From positions 149,624-213,623 of the forward strand of contig JAGQDJ010000084.1 of NCBI GenBank assembly GCA_022885665.1: a stretch of 64,000 nt of DNA. Direction: 5' to 3'. The notes beneath the pieces were generated by a model, which saw only the letters and a program-made list of their open reading frames with translations, had not been told where the DNA came from and made no database searches. Below are positions 1 through 12,147 of this stretch, in pieces; positions within the stretch are counted from its first letter, which is position 1, and each line of letters starts with the position of its first letter. The position numbers were made by a program, and so were the translations under genes. This DNA comes from Triops longicaudatus. Lineage: Eukaryota; Arthropoda; Branchiopoda; Notostraca; Triopsidae.

Positions 1-349
1 TATATAATTATACATATATATAATACACAGGTTACACATAATATATAATAAACGCGGCCGTACCCAGGATTTTGTTTCCGGGTGATGGTGGTGTAACACC
101 CCAACCACCCACCCTGGGTACGGGGGTGATCATAAGCCACAATACGTCATTAACAACATGTAACATTGAAAAAAAATCTGAAAAAAAAAACTACAACAAA
201 AAAGTAACAAGTAAATTTTAAAAACAACGATAATAACGGTCAAGACTAAAGTAATGAAAATTCAAAACGGAACAAAAAATCAGTACTGAAAATAATAAAC
301 TTAAAGCATTGAAAAAATAAGTCAATGAATGCTGAAAATAGCCTCTTAC

Positions 350-1956
350 TTTTTCTTGCGATCCCGCATCGAGTTTATTCAAGGTATGAATGATGTGTCC
401 TAAATCAAGCCACGGCCTGCCATCTTCCGTCACCGCGTGGAGGAGATAATCCCTGAAGAGTTTCAAAAGGTAGCGATCACCCGTTTCGGACCACGAACCG
501 TCCAGGTTCAACCTTTAAATGAACAAATTCCAGTATTAATCTGTTGCCAAATATATAAAGCTTTGGTCAAAGAAATATAACAAAGAGATCAATTTGCACA
601 GTAATTCAACGTTAAGAATCACATATATCAGTAGTTATATAAGTTGATAATGTTACGCTCGCTTGTGTAATTACCATAGTTACGTTCCGTTCTCGTTGTT
701 TTAAATCATTTTAACTCCTGGCTAAAGCAAGGAAAATAACACCGAACAAATCCGCGTAAATTAAAATAACCGATGTTTCTTGTGTAAAAAAAAGATACGG
801 AACACAAGATGAACGCTACAAAGACTTAAAATATGTAGTAAGAATTTCTTTACTCTGGCCGGTCGACAACGGCGCCCAGTTTGGCCAAAAGTCGGAACAA
901 CCTGCTGTTGTCGATTTCTCTGGATAACTGGTCCAAGAAGATATCTTGGGTTGCTGACGCCGCATCAAACTCGGTTAACAACCGCGGACCAACGAAAGGC
1001 AATAGTTCGCTCACAGATTTGGTGCGTTGCTGGGGATTGGCTAATAAATATCTAGAACAAAGAGAAAAATAATTGCTCCAGGTGCTTCTTTCAAAATAAA
1101 TTTTTAAGAAAAATTTAATGGCCATGACTTACAAAACAAGGTTACGGAAATCCTGCGAATAGTTTCTGGCTACCAAATCTAAGGAAACTTGGAAGTTTTC
1201 GCGCTGTAACGCGAGCAGGGAATTGCACGCTAACGCTAATAACAATTTGCCCAGGGCCATTAAATCTTCTTGCTGCGAACGAAACGAAAATATAATTCCA
1301 GTTAGTTTGCGCAGAATATATCAAACCAAAAAAAACAACCTAAACTAGCATAAACTTCTAACTAACCTAACCTAACAAGTCAAGGGATAAAACAAAGTTA
1401 CTAAATATACGAACAAGATAAAATAAAAAGAATCTAACTTACCTAACTTAACAAATGTAAACTTTAGAATGTGGTATTATTTCAGCTAAGTTAACTAACA
1501 TAACATTTCTTAGTTAACCTAATCGAATTCATCTAACTTAGTATATTAAAATAACCGATTTAGCTAATTTCTTGGCTTAACCCAAGTAAGCTCCACTGAT
1601 CTAGCCTATTTTAAGTAACTTAAGTAATAAAACTAACTCCCAGCAGATTAACACGGTCTACATAAGATGTCTGGATTTAATTGGTAAACACAGACAAGGT
1701 TAAAATAGGTTCCGTTACTAACCCTTTATATTAGGTTATGTTTATTGTGCCAGGGCCATGAAATCATTTTTGCAGCAAAAACAAAAATCTGTTATTTCCA
1801 TTTACTTGTTCAGAATACACAAATTAGCAAAGTGCTACAAAACTAGTTAAGTAAAAACAACAACGAACTAATGTATACATTTGTTAATGTTTTACTGTTA
1901 CATCAACAACTACTGAAGTGAAACGATTACGGCAACGAGCAAAGCTAACGCCGACG

Positions 1957-2012
<56 letters not shown>

Positions 2013-5000
2013 ATATTGAACAAATAAAACAACCAATATATCAGTAGGTAGTTTGTGAAAGTTAAAATAAAATTATGTAATCAGAGCCAACAACTAAGCG
2101 AATCAAAAGCAAAGACTGGAGAAGAAATATTATTTGAAAGTAAAACAAAATATTAACGAAAACTTTACTTGTCTGACCTAACATAAGCTAAACAAGCCTA
2201 AAAAAAACATCGCCTAGCCTAACAAAACCAACTTAACATTACTAACCTAATTAATATAATAAAGCATAAGGTAACGTACCTAACCAATTCCGATTTAACC
2301 TAACCTATTTCAACTAACCTAACCTAACCTAACAAATCAATTCATGATTATTGCGAATAGGTTCATATACTAGCTGAATAAAAAAATAATCTGAAATGTT
2401 AATCTAAAGTGGAAGCTTTTATACGTGATACCCTCGAAGAAAGCCAACCTATATACAAAACTCGAGAACATCAGTTACGCGTACCCCTGCAAAAGTAAAA
2501 CAAAAAGAAGCGTAACTAACCTCACACAACATTCCGTGTTAACCTTACCTAACATTTATTAATTAAACTAATCTGACTAACCTAGACTAACATAACTGAC
2601 AACGTAGTCAATGTAGACTTACCACCTAAAACGACCTAAACTAACTGCAATGGACGAAAATTAAGGAAGAAAAAAGAAAACAAATAAATAAATATATACA
2701 AAAATAAAAGTTAACACGGGGACACACTGTTTCAGTGTTCTCTATCATGACAAGGAATTGGTTAAAACCTTCGGGTTGTTCAAATGTTTAACTAAGCAAA
2801 TGTCGACGATTCGTTATATAGTGCAACTCTTCCAAAAATATTTAGAATTTAAAGGGTAAGCTTTACTTGGTAATGAGGCAACAAGGGCACAGGATTGGAG
2901 GCGGAGGCATCAAAGGTGAGCACGTCGAACACGCCCACCGCGCCCAATTTAATGCGATTTTGAGAAGTGATTAAAATTTTGGTAGGATCAAGGATACGAG
3001 CGGCTAGCCCCGCCCCGTGTATACTTTGTAAAGATCCCGTCAGTTGGCACACGTAATGCCAGAGCAACGCCTCGGGCAAGAATCCTACCAATATTAGTTA
3101 AAGGATATAGTTAAAGAAAAACAACACTTGAATTTTTTTCATAATTATGATTAAAACCTTTTTCGGCTTGCTGCTGTAATAAGCGATTCTTTTGATGCGT
3201 ATAGGGTTTGGGCACCGAAGGATCGTCGCTGAACACATCAGGACCTTTGGTCAGGTCTCGCCCACTGCCAAAATGGCGGCTCATGAGCGTTTCGGCTCCG
3301 GCGTGGTAATCGTACACAAAGACGATGGCTAATGATACAGAAAATATTAAGCATGATAGTAACAAAATTCTAAGATTAATAAAGTAAAAAACGCCTAAGT
3401 ACTTCTACAGAATATATAAAAATACGTAAAAGTACGAAAAATATTTAAAGATATTTTTCAATCAGTTACGTCGATTTGCTCAGTTAAAGTACGTTACATT
3501 AATTATGGTATGGAAAAATATAAAAAAAAAATAAAAATAAAATAAAAAATAAATTACAATGGTCGCCGAAGGCTTTGGTCGTGAAAACTTCTCGCAGTCG
3601 TACGACGAAACTACTATTGATTTTTTTCCAGGTTTCCACCAGGGTGAGACACTTTGTGCTACTCAATCGGAAGCCGTGGACCCGTTTGAGACAGTAGTGG
3701 TTACCCGTGCGCATGTGCCGCGCTTTGTAGGTGGACGTCACGAAACCGAAAGTGGAAGACTTGACCGCGTGCAGCGACGACATCGGCTCCAAAGGTACCA
3801 GCTCGTGAAATTGATCAACTTCGGACGGAAGGTCTGATTTATAAACACAAAAAGCGCTTATTTCAATAATAAAAAAAAGACATCTGTTGTATACTAGTTA
3901 CTTGTAGTTTGTAAAGAAATCTACTCGTTAGACCGTGTTAGATTTGTTAGACTTTCGTTACTTGAAACTGCCGTCCAATATACTATACTAGTCCCTACAT
4001 ATACTAGCTCTTTAAGACCACGGGGACCTAAAGCTTATGGCATATAACATGCAGAATTCTTGGGAAGTTTTAACGTAAAAAAATTCTGTGAAAAATCTAG
4101 CGTGTTGTCGAAAAACTTTTTTCCAAACAGCCCTTTCAAAGTTTGCAAAATTAAGCGTAGATTTTGTTCCTTTTAAACCAAAATGGAAAGCAAATAAAAA
4201 TATACCCTAGTTACATGCATATTCACGACAAATGTAACACACGAGTTCACAGAAGATATCGTTTTTTCAGAAACTAAAAGAGTGCACACAGATTTCGCAA
4301 GAAAATGTGAAACTAGCCTTCGAAAATTTCTATTAAAGCCGGAGAAGGTTGACTCAACAAACAGAAACGACAAACTTGCCTTGCAATGGTATACAAAAAC
4401 GAATAGAATCCGAAATCTAAATTAATCTATCGTAAGTTAAACCTAATCAAGTATTTCTAGCACAAACAACGAAAAGCTAATATGAACTTAGCCTAAGCAA
4501 ACTAAACGAGCCTAACTTAACTTACGTAACCTAAGCTAACTTACTGTAACGTACGCATTCCATTTCAGGTTTTAAAATATAACACGAACTTATGTTTCAC
4601 AAAAAGCAAAAAATATTAGTTAACCAATACATAAAACGCAGTTGAAGACTAGATTCTTCATCAAAATACAAGTCACTGTGAAAAGTTTTATTGCTCAAGA
4701 TATACCGGGGTAAATACTGGGATCGGCAAAAGCCAGCGTTAAGCTGTTGCGATGCAGAATTTCCATGCGGATATCCTCGCTCACGAAATAGCTCAGAGGA
4801 TCGGGCGGGTGGAGTTTGCCGAGCCGTTGGTATAAATCTTGCGTCGCCACGGAAGGACCCGTGTACACGTTGTATGCGTGTGATACAGCTTCGGTTTCTT
4901 CACTTTTTACTTCCACCCCTTCGCCTTCCTCTTTGGTCGTCTCTTCTTCATTATAATAGTAAGTAGTGCCCATGTCCTAATGAAAGTAATAGAAATTATC

Positions 5001-6196
5001 CATGTGTTTATATTTACTTATTTTTTTAAATTTTTAAACGACGTTTCATTTTTTAACTTTTTTTTTTTAGTTTGCAGTTGAAAAGACTGAAATGTAATAC
5101 TTGAAACGTAGGTAGAGTCTCTCCGGTCGTAACTCTGTTAAATACACAAAGTTAAATCTCGTTTTAAGTAGCGTATGATGTAAAAGTGTTTCAAATTACT
5201 TGTCGACCGCGTTTGGGCCCAAAGTTCGACCACTGAGATTCAAATGTTGAGCTTTTTGGGTTAAGGACTCGACTGACGGGGGTGGAAAAGGTGGAGCGAA
5301 GGAGGTCTTAAAAACAACAAAAACAAATTAATACTTTTTTCATATATAAAACGGTATCAGTCATTAGGAAATTCAAGTCAAAAATAACTTTCTGGCGGAA
5401 ATCCAAGAACCAGCCTTGGATAATGCGCAGACACCTAGTGCAGGAATGATAAAAGAAGGTCAATCCAAACTGACCTATCTTAACTTGATCTACCCAGCTA
5501 ACATAACTTAAAGTAACTAACCCAAATTAAATAGCCACAGCAAAAGACACTGAAGAAGCCTAAGTATCCTAACAATTCTAATCTGACACACTTAACGTAA
5601 CTGTCCTAACTTTATGCTAAATTAACCTACTATAATGCAAATAACTTGACACAGCTAACATTTAACTCTTTTACTGATTAACTCTCGTAATCTAACCTAA
5701 AATAATCTTTCCAAACTTGTCATATCAAATTAACTTACCTATCCTAACGTAACTTTAAGTACTTAGTCTGGCCTAAACTAACTGACTTAAATAATTTAAC
5801 CTAATCAAAGTAACCTCGATAATTAAGCACGATGCCAATTTAGGAATAACTGTTGAGGCTATTTCTTGTAGACATTGATCTCCGGAGATGCGTCAAAGCA
5901 TAATTCGCTTAAAAAAAGATGAACAAGATAATGCAAAACATTATACGAAAATAAATCACCGAAAAGCCAGATGTTTTTTTCTCGCTCGCGGGGTAAAACT
6001 CCGCGCTTCCATCGACACTGGGTAGGATGAAGGGTGACGAGGAGGACTGGCCAGTACTTTGGGAGACATGATTGGAGTGACCGTTCGTCGCATGGAGAAA
6101 CTGGCAATCGGAGCCGTAAAAACAGGTCCCGGACGCTGCAAAGTAACGGCAAACGATGGGTCTTTTCCCGTGTGGTGTATGTGACGCGATATCCAT
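350..6196 (-). CDS. PAN3: PAN3, poly(A)-nuclease deadenylation complex subunit (3' end off the window)
   Basis: PAN3 binds PABP and recruits the PAN2 exonuclease to shorten mRNA poly(A) tails in the cytoplasm. Nine exons (descending): 6196-5947, 5306-5200, 4976-4706, 3833-3558, 3328-3158, 3084-2867, 1272-1133, 1051-854, 512-350; all keep phase, giving 598 codons. Exon 1 has a CCCH finger (C16, C25, C31, H35). Exon 2 has a PAM2-like PABP-binding motif (LNPKSSTFESQ, about residue 98). Exons 4-7 encode the pseudokinase (YCLKRVHGFR, REVFTTKAF, DPTKILIT, VGVFDVLTFD). Exons 8-9 encode the C-terminal coiled coil and knob (SRLFRLLAKLG, SETGDRYLLKLFRDYL). The last exon, expected after LDAGSQEK, is not seen in bases 1-349, so the gene continues leftward. 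The exon 1/2 junction is least certain: phase requires a weak donor at 5946 rather than the nearer one at 5959. The start is the first in-frame ATG just before the finger. Confidence 0.95.
1747..1825 (-). repeat. Decayed duplicate of the PAN3 exon 7 5' boundary inside intron 6
   Basis: Bases 1747-1825 align with 1249-1328, the first part of PAN3 exon 7 plus its upstream intron. Shared blocks are CCAGGGCCAT, AAATC, TGC.GC, AAAAT, TTCCA and CAGAATA, about 65-70% identical by eye. The acceptor AG and reading frame are degraded, so it is probably a non-functional relic of a local tandem duplication. Confidence 0.6.
1894..1959 (+). mobile_element. 3'-tail fragment of the LINE A/C family
   Basis: This stretch begins ACTGTTACATCAACAACT and ends ACGCCGACGAAA. 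It matches the 3' end of LINE A at 54108-54173, and its last bases match the end of LINE C near 60851. It is therefore a 5'-truncated LINE copy (or a SINE using the same tail) in a PAN3 intron. A (TA)n tract follows directly. Confidence 0.7.
1960..2007. repeat. (TA)n microsatellite
   Basis: About 24 uninterrupted TA units start exactly where the LINE tail fragment ends. The array may have grown from the element's A/T-rich tail. Confidence 0.95.
2180..2640. repeat. Degenerate CCTAA/TTAGG-type tract in PAN3 intron 6
   Basis: Words such as CCTAACCTAACCTAAC (near 2318-2333), ACCTAACC and CTAACCTA recur with substitutions, all reading CCTAA on the plus strand. The word is the complement of the arthropod telomeric unit TTAGG, but the array is too degenerate and internal to be a telomere. 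Confidence 0.6.
5455..5815. repeat. Degenerate CCTAA-type tract in PAN3 intron 1
   Basis: Diverged words built on CTAAC, CTAA and TTAAC run through this intron on the plus strand, less regular than at 2180-2640. Only short perfect words remain. A smaller patch lies at 4485-4550 in intron 3. Confidence 0.45.
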
Positions 6197-6670
6197 TCGT
6201 GAAATTAATTATAAACTATCAATATACACACGTTGGATTAAAAAAATCCACATGTATAGAAAACTTACCTAACAGCTTTTTTGTTCAATCCCACGCAGAA
6301 ACATTTGTACGCTAACAAGTGTTAGCCATCTTGTTTTCTCTGAATTCTGTCGCCATCTGCGGAGTAAGAAAACAACTGTGGCTGCTTCTTCGACTATATC
6401 GATATTTTGACAAGGTCCTTGGTATCGTCCCATGTTCGAAAAGGAGTCACTTTTCTAGACCAGTATTCTTCCTCCTTCTTTGCCAATTTCGGTCCATTAT
6501 CGTAGGAATCAAACACAATTCAGACTGAAGTTGGCAAAGAAAAGAAAAGTTATAGTTGGGAAAAAATATCCCATTACGTACCGAAGGGTTTCAAAAGTAA
6601 ATAAACAGTACAAGTTTTCGTGTTTTTTAGTTATTATAAAGTAGAAAAATATATATAATATTTTAGAAGC
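6197..6670. promoter_or_regulatory. Bidirectional promoter between PAN3 and the RPS6KC1-like gene
   Basis: Only about 470 bp separate the two divergent start codons. A palindromic DRE-like box (ATATCGATAT, core TATCGATA at 6397-6404) sits mid-way, and CCATCTTG (YY1-like, reverse of CAAGATGG) occurs near 6326-6335. On the minus strand a strong donor (TTAG|GTAAGT near 6270) followed by TTGATAG just upstream of the PAN3 ATG suggests a PAN3 5'UTR exon and short leader intron. The motif roles come from insect and vertebrate promoters; activity here is inferred. Confidence 0.6.
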
Positions 6671-9600
6671 ATGTTCGCTAATTCTGGTGGTCAAGGCAAT
6701 AAATGGATTCGATTATTCGACGTATCAGAGACCAGGTTACACGAAAAAGGCTTTACTGTCTACAAAATCACATCCATTGTAAATTTTTCTATTTATTTTA
6801 AAAATCTCTTACTACGAAACCAAAAACTTGAAAGCGAGTCACTTTTATTCAATTAACTGAATAGATTTTAACTACGTAGGTTTTTCCAAAAAGTTCACCT
6901 GAAGCCGTCACCAAAATTGTGCTTTGGAAGCGATTTCGCAGTATAAGTCAATTGCATAAAGAAGTTGAGAAATTACACAGAAATTTACAGCTACCTGGCG
7001 ATTGCCCCTCCTTCCCTAAGGCTCAGATATTCCATCGGTAAGCAGCAATGTTATTTAAATAACAAAAAAGCTGTTAAATTCTCTAGGAAAATACTATGAC
7101 CCAGGATTTCTTTTTCCAGGTTTGACCCAGAAGTCATCGAAGAAAGAAGACAAAGCGCCTTGAAACTTCTCCAGTTTGCTGCTGAACATGCTCCAATCTT
7201 TACTAGCCAAATCGTTCAACGTTTCTTAGAAGTATGAATTGAGAAAATAAAGAATTAGTTAAAGTCTTCTGACTTACAAAAAAAACAAAAATGCTAATAA
7301 ATTGATCAAAACAGTAAAAGATTTTAAAGCTGAATAGATAGCAGTATCAAAGCAGTGATATTTTTTCTGAAAATAAAGAAGGTAACGTATCACATTTGCT
7401 GTAAATTTCGTTATGAAACAACACTCAACAAGTTAAATTATTTACAAACGAACAAAGATTAATAGTTTAGCGAAACATTTTAAGAGCAAAAAGCATAATA
7501 AAATGTAAACCTATAAAATTATTAATTAAAGTCACAAGAAACTTACACCTGTGTTATTGACCTGGGCACCTTTCTTCCAATTTGGACCATTTTACAGTGC
7601 TTTTTATGTAAAACAAGCCTAAACGTAACCTAACCTCACAAAAATTAGTCTAATCTTGCCTGTGTTACGTATACATTCCCAAGTGTTTTTTTAAAGTTTT
7701 TCGCCGTTTTAAAGCGAACTTGATGCAAAGAAAGTGAAATCTAACCTAAAGTAACGTAAATTAACCCAACCTAACGGAACTTACGTCACTTTACAGACAA
7801 GTAAAGTCTTGACCATTCCTTTGCCTTAAACCTTTTTACATTAGGTATCTTGTTTCTTTTAAAACTTAAGCCTAATCTAGTCTTGTTTTTCTTACATGAC
7901 TTAACTTTAATTAATCTTAACTAACGTGTTCTAACTGAAATTTACCTAACCAAGTCAAATTCTTAAATACTGGTACTTTTTTACTGTAGTGGAAATGGAG
8001 TTTGTTCCAATAATTGCCCACTTCCTCAAAAACGTCTAGAAATGAACTTAATTTACCTTTTATTATTTTTTTTAGAAAAAAAAACATAGAAATCAGATCT
8101 ATTGTTTCAGAGCACTTTGAGCTTTCTACATAATTACTTCAGAATTTACTGAATATTTCTCTTAGAATTTCCCTATGTTCTTACATCTAACTGAGCCTAG
8201 AGCAAAATAAACTTAATCTAACCAAACTTACGTTTATTTAAAACTGAACAGTAGCTTAACGTAATTGAACTACATCTAACATAGCTGGAAACAATCACAA
8301 GCTCAAAAACACTGTTTGGTACTATAACACAAGAGAACGGAAAGAAAAACTAATGCAACCTATAAAGCCGAAAGACATCCAGAAACTCAAATAAAATAAA
8401 AAAAACATATATATAATGAAAAGTTAAAGATAATATATAACAAAAGCCATGGGTGATTATTTTCAATAATAAAATCCATTTTCTTTAGTCAAGTGAGAGC
8501 GTTACGCCTGAGATGGAAGCCCCACTCCCTGTCACATTAAAACCGACGTCTCTTCCTCTACCAACGCCGTCACTTCATTTGCCTAAGGTAGCCAAAGATC
8601 AAACTCCGCCTTCTTCATTTCGTTCTCTATCGCCTGATTTGCAAGACTTGGATCCGCATCGGCTGGAATCCGAGCCTCCGCCTCTTCCAGCTGAGGCGCC
8701 GCCTAGCAGCTGCCCTCTTTCAATCCAAGAATCATCGTCAAGTTCCGAAAGCCCGCTCGTGAGTGAAAGTGACTCGCTCAGTGATGCTGCCAACCTTCTA
8801 GTCCACTCCACGCCGTTACAGAGCTTAAGCATGGAAACGCCTATTACCGTTAACACAGAAACGATCCCCCTCCCCTCGCCACAGTTGGTCCCGTTGTCGC
8901 CGTTTACCAATACCGTCAAGCCTGATGCGCTGCAAGCCTCGTCGTGCCAGTACGTTTTCCATGCCGCGGCGCAGATCGGCTTGGCTCAGCAACATGAAGC
9001 GCAGGGGCGGTACGAATGGGCATTTTCGTGCTACAAAACGGGCATCAGCACTCTAGTCAGCGGTGTACAAAGTGAATACCAGTAGCTAATGTAGCTAAAT
9101 TTGTCAAGTTAACGTAAAATAACAAATAAACCTACGGTTAGATGATCCGAACGAGGCCCGACGCGAAGCCGTGAAGCGTAAAACTGCTGCGTATTTGCAA
9201 CGTGCAGAGGCGATTTTCCGGAAACATTTAGCGCAAGTGGCACCAGCAGACACGCTACGGCAACGACCAAGTAGCGAGGAGGCTGATTTTCGTGGTGTGA
9301 AGGAGGAGCTAAGGTTTTATAAAGTACTGGGCGTGGTGGGCAAGCGCAATGTGCTAGTATTGGACGAAAATTCGCAAGAGTGCTACGTTATCAAAGCTTT
9401 ACTTAAAGCTCCCGAGCCTTCTAATCAACGAACAATAGTACCAACAAAAGTACCTAACATGGTTAATTTGGTTAAGTACGTCGACACGGAAGACGCCATT
9501 TTGCTCGTCCTCCAGTACGCCAAGTACGCATATACAAGGTTTCTTTTATATGTAAAAGTTGTCGTTAAGTATAGTGCTTAATTACATTACCAGAGGCGCT

Positions 9601-11057
9601 TATAGAGTATACAGGTTATATCTTCTTGTTTACTTTATACTCGTTAGGGGTGGGAAATTGTGGGATCTAGTGTCGCCATATTTTGCAGCGTCCGATACCG
9701 ACATGAAAGGACCAAATGAACTTACGAGCGAAGAACTCATCACCAATGCGCGGCAGCTACTTAAATCCGTCGACGCCACGCTTAACCGCAGCCAAGCCAA
9801 CGCCTACTCTGAGGTGCAGCAGCCCTTTACTGGCCACTTGCGACTGGATGCCACCTTCCTGCCATTATTACAGCGGTCCAACTCGGCTTCTTACATTCCT
9901 GAGCGAATACTCCGCGTCTGGGCCGCAGAGCTTATTTCTGCGGTAGAGCATCTTCATAAATGGGGAGTTATTTGCTGGTCAGCTACTCCTTCCTTTTACT
10001 TACTTAATGTTTTATTGGTTACATTACGTACATTTCCCTTAATTGTTTTCTATTCTTTTCTGTAGTGACTTAAACCCAGAGAGTCTGCTATTAACCGACA
10101 CTGGTCATTTAAGGCTTTCATACCAAAGTCAATGGTCGGCAGTGGATCGGTACATTAATCCGAAAGCCGTCGACGGGTTGTATTGCGCTCCGGAAGTAGG
10201 TGGCGTTGGGGAGCTGGCGCCGTCTTGTGATTGGTGGTCAGTGGGCGCCTTGCTTTTTGAGCTTTTTACAGGAAAAGTGAGCAACTTATTCGTTTTTAAA
10301 GCATTTTCGTGCATAAGGAAATTAGCGTTACTACGATTTAAGAATAGCTAGTCGATCAGGATAACTAAGTACCATTGAATAAGTGAATGTTTAGGAAATA
10401 AATTATGTCGTGATTTGGTCGTACCGTTCACTTAAAAAAAATACATAAGTAAATTTATTTAAAGATGGATAAGTATTTATTATAGATTGTACTATAGTAA
10501 GTAAGTTATTAATAAGCAAATAATGTAATGAGTAAAAGTTTAATAGTAATTGACAAAGAAAATAAAAATAGAATGAAACAAGCCTATTTGTTAATGAGTC
10601 AATTTACGGAAAGACTGATATATCTTAAGAATGTTGGACTCCGGATTTCGGAATCTGGTAAAAACAGTCTTAACCCTAATTCGGAAAAATGTAAATTTGG
10701 CTGAAAATGAGTGTAGTTAACTCTCTTGTTGGTTGACTAGGCACTGGTGAATGATTATCCTTCGGGTGTTCCCAGCTACTTTACGTGCGACTTCCCAAAC
10801 CGCGTTTCCGAGTCTGCTCAAGATCTGATAACAGAGGTAAATATCGTTTGTGGACACTTCTTAAGTAAATTAGAGCGATTTTTGAAATGTTTTCTCATCT
10901 ATTATTATTATTGTTATTAATTTATTTATTTTTGCAGTTTTTGCAGTACTTTCCCACTGAACGCTTGGGGTCTTGCTCAGGAGCTCAAGAGATACAATCT
11001 CATCGTTTTTTCCAAGATTTTGATTGGAACAGTGTTAGTCTTTCTGACTTTCATTAG
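6671..11057 (+). CDS. RPS6KC1: RPS6KC1-like (RPK118-type) PX + MIT + pseudokinase protein
   Basis: Family members bind PI3P on endosomes through a PX domain and act as signalling adaptors. Nine exons: 6671-6778, 6880-7037, 7120-7231, 8489-9071, 9142-9523, 9648-9977, 10066-10276, 10741-10836, 10938-11057; phases agree, giving 699 aa. PX covers residues 1-126 (WIRLFDVSETR, LWKRFRSISQLHKEVEKL). A Ser/Pro-rich linker fills most of exon 4. MIT spans about 280-345 (AAAQIGLAQQHEAQGRYEWA, KRKTAAYLQRAEAIFRKHL). The kinase-like domain starts near 378. The VAIK lysine is kept (YVIKALLK), but HRD is CCD, DFG is replaced near HLRLSY, and APE and DWWS remain, so catalysis is doubtful. It is shorter than human RPS6KC1 (~1066 aa) because of the linker. 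The alternative RPS6KL1 lacks a PX domain. Divergent from PAN3. Confidence 0.93.
7615..7950. repeat. CCTAA-type tract in RPS6KC1-like intron 3
   Basis: Degenerate CCTAACCT/CTAACC words recur here, and more thinly to 8290, reading CCTAA on the plus strand. The rest of this 1.26 kb intron holds nothing I recognise. Confidence 0.45.
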
Positions 11058-11148
11058 GAAAGCAAATTAAATCTTGATTTTTGAAGTTGTCACACCGATC
11101 TCGTTAAAAGGACTTAGGTGCGTTTTTAGCTAATAAAGGGCGTTTAAC

Positions 11149-11183
<35 letters not shown>

Positions 11184-12147
11184 ATAAATAAATCGAACGC
11201 AGCAACATATAAACTTGGAACATGTGAATAAAGTGGAACTTTGTTATAACAGAACTTGAGCTTTGTCAATTCTGATTGTGGAAACTCGCGACTATGTGAA
11301 CCGTTTTGGCATTCGTTTTAATTTTTCTTCGTTAAAATAAGTTTTTGCGTTGCTTTTGAAGCATTTTCTGGGCGATACTATGAAAATTTTTCTCGTAAGA
11401 TTCCTACAGAAGTACGACTACTATCGAGTATGAACATTTAATACGGAAGTATTTAAATGTCGAAGGCACTTTAAGGCAGTGGCCCTCAAATTTTTCATTG
11501 TCACACTCCAAAATGCTTATCAAGTAGTCTTATTTTTCTAAACAATAGTAACTCTTAGTAACTGATTAACCGAAGAATATTTGTATCAATCTTTGCTCGT
11601 TTATTCACATTTGAGAATAAACGTGATTGTTTAACCCGCGTAAATCGAAACTTCAACATACATTTTCTGACGAATTCATACCGCGTAAAGCGAGATCTCG
11701 AGACACTGGTCACCTGTAACGCATCTATTAAATAACCAATGACCGATATAGTCCCATCCTTCCGCAAAACTTTAAAATCCTTCAATCCTTCAGGTGGCAA
11801 TATCAATTCAAAAAAAGATGAAGTCTGTAGATAGTCAAGTAAAGCGCAATTTTGTCATGTATTTCGAAAATTATCTTCGAAGTATCATAATAAATTGGTC
11901 TCGCGTGGAAAATAAACATGGGCATATATATGCGGTGCTTTCTCTTAAGATAATAAAGGTCATTCCTATATATATAAAAACGTACATTAATAGATAATCC
12001 GTAGAATAAAACGTCTTTCTCCATTTAGAATCACATATAACGTTGTCGCAAGATACTGTTACAAAGTGTCAACGAAGAGTTTCCTTTCACTTTTAAAGGA
12101 AAAAAAAAAACGCGAAACAAATAGGCCAACATTTCTTCCTTTTTCTG
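11058..12147. other. Intergenic spacer between convergent RPS6KC1-like and Rab4 genes
   Basis: Apart from the A-run near its left end, this AT-rich spacer shows no long ORF, RNA gene or recognisable repeat. It must contain both 3'UTRs. Confidence 0.7.
11132..11181 (+). terminator. Probable polyadenylation region of the RPS6KC1-like gene, ending in a 30-A run
   Basis: AATAAA lies about 75 bp after the stop codon, followed some 15 bp later by 30 consecutive genomic A residues (11152-11181). Spacing suits cleavage at the start of the run. Further AATAAA words follow at about 11183 and 11228. Confidence 0.5.

Noticed and set aside
2180..2640. Telomere end or interstitial telomere fusion point
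   Set aside because: The CCTAA words are too degenerate, mixed with intron sequence, and lie inside an intact gene.
8599..8919. 106-codon minus-strand ORF opposite RPS6KC1-like exon 4
   Set aside because: It is the antisense of a Ser/Pro-rich coding exon; no family features.
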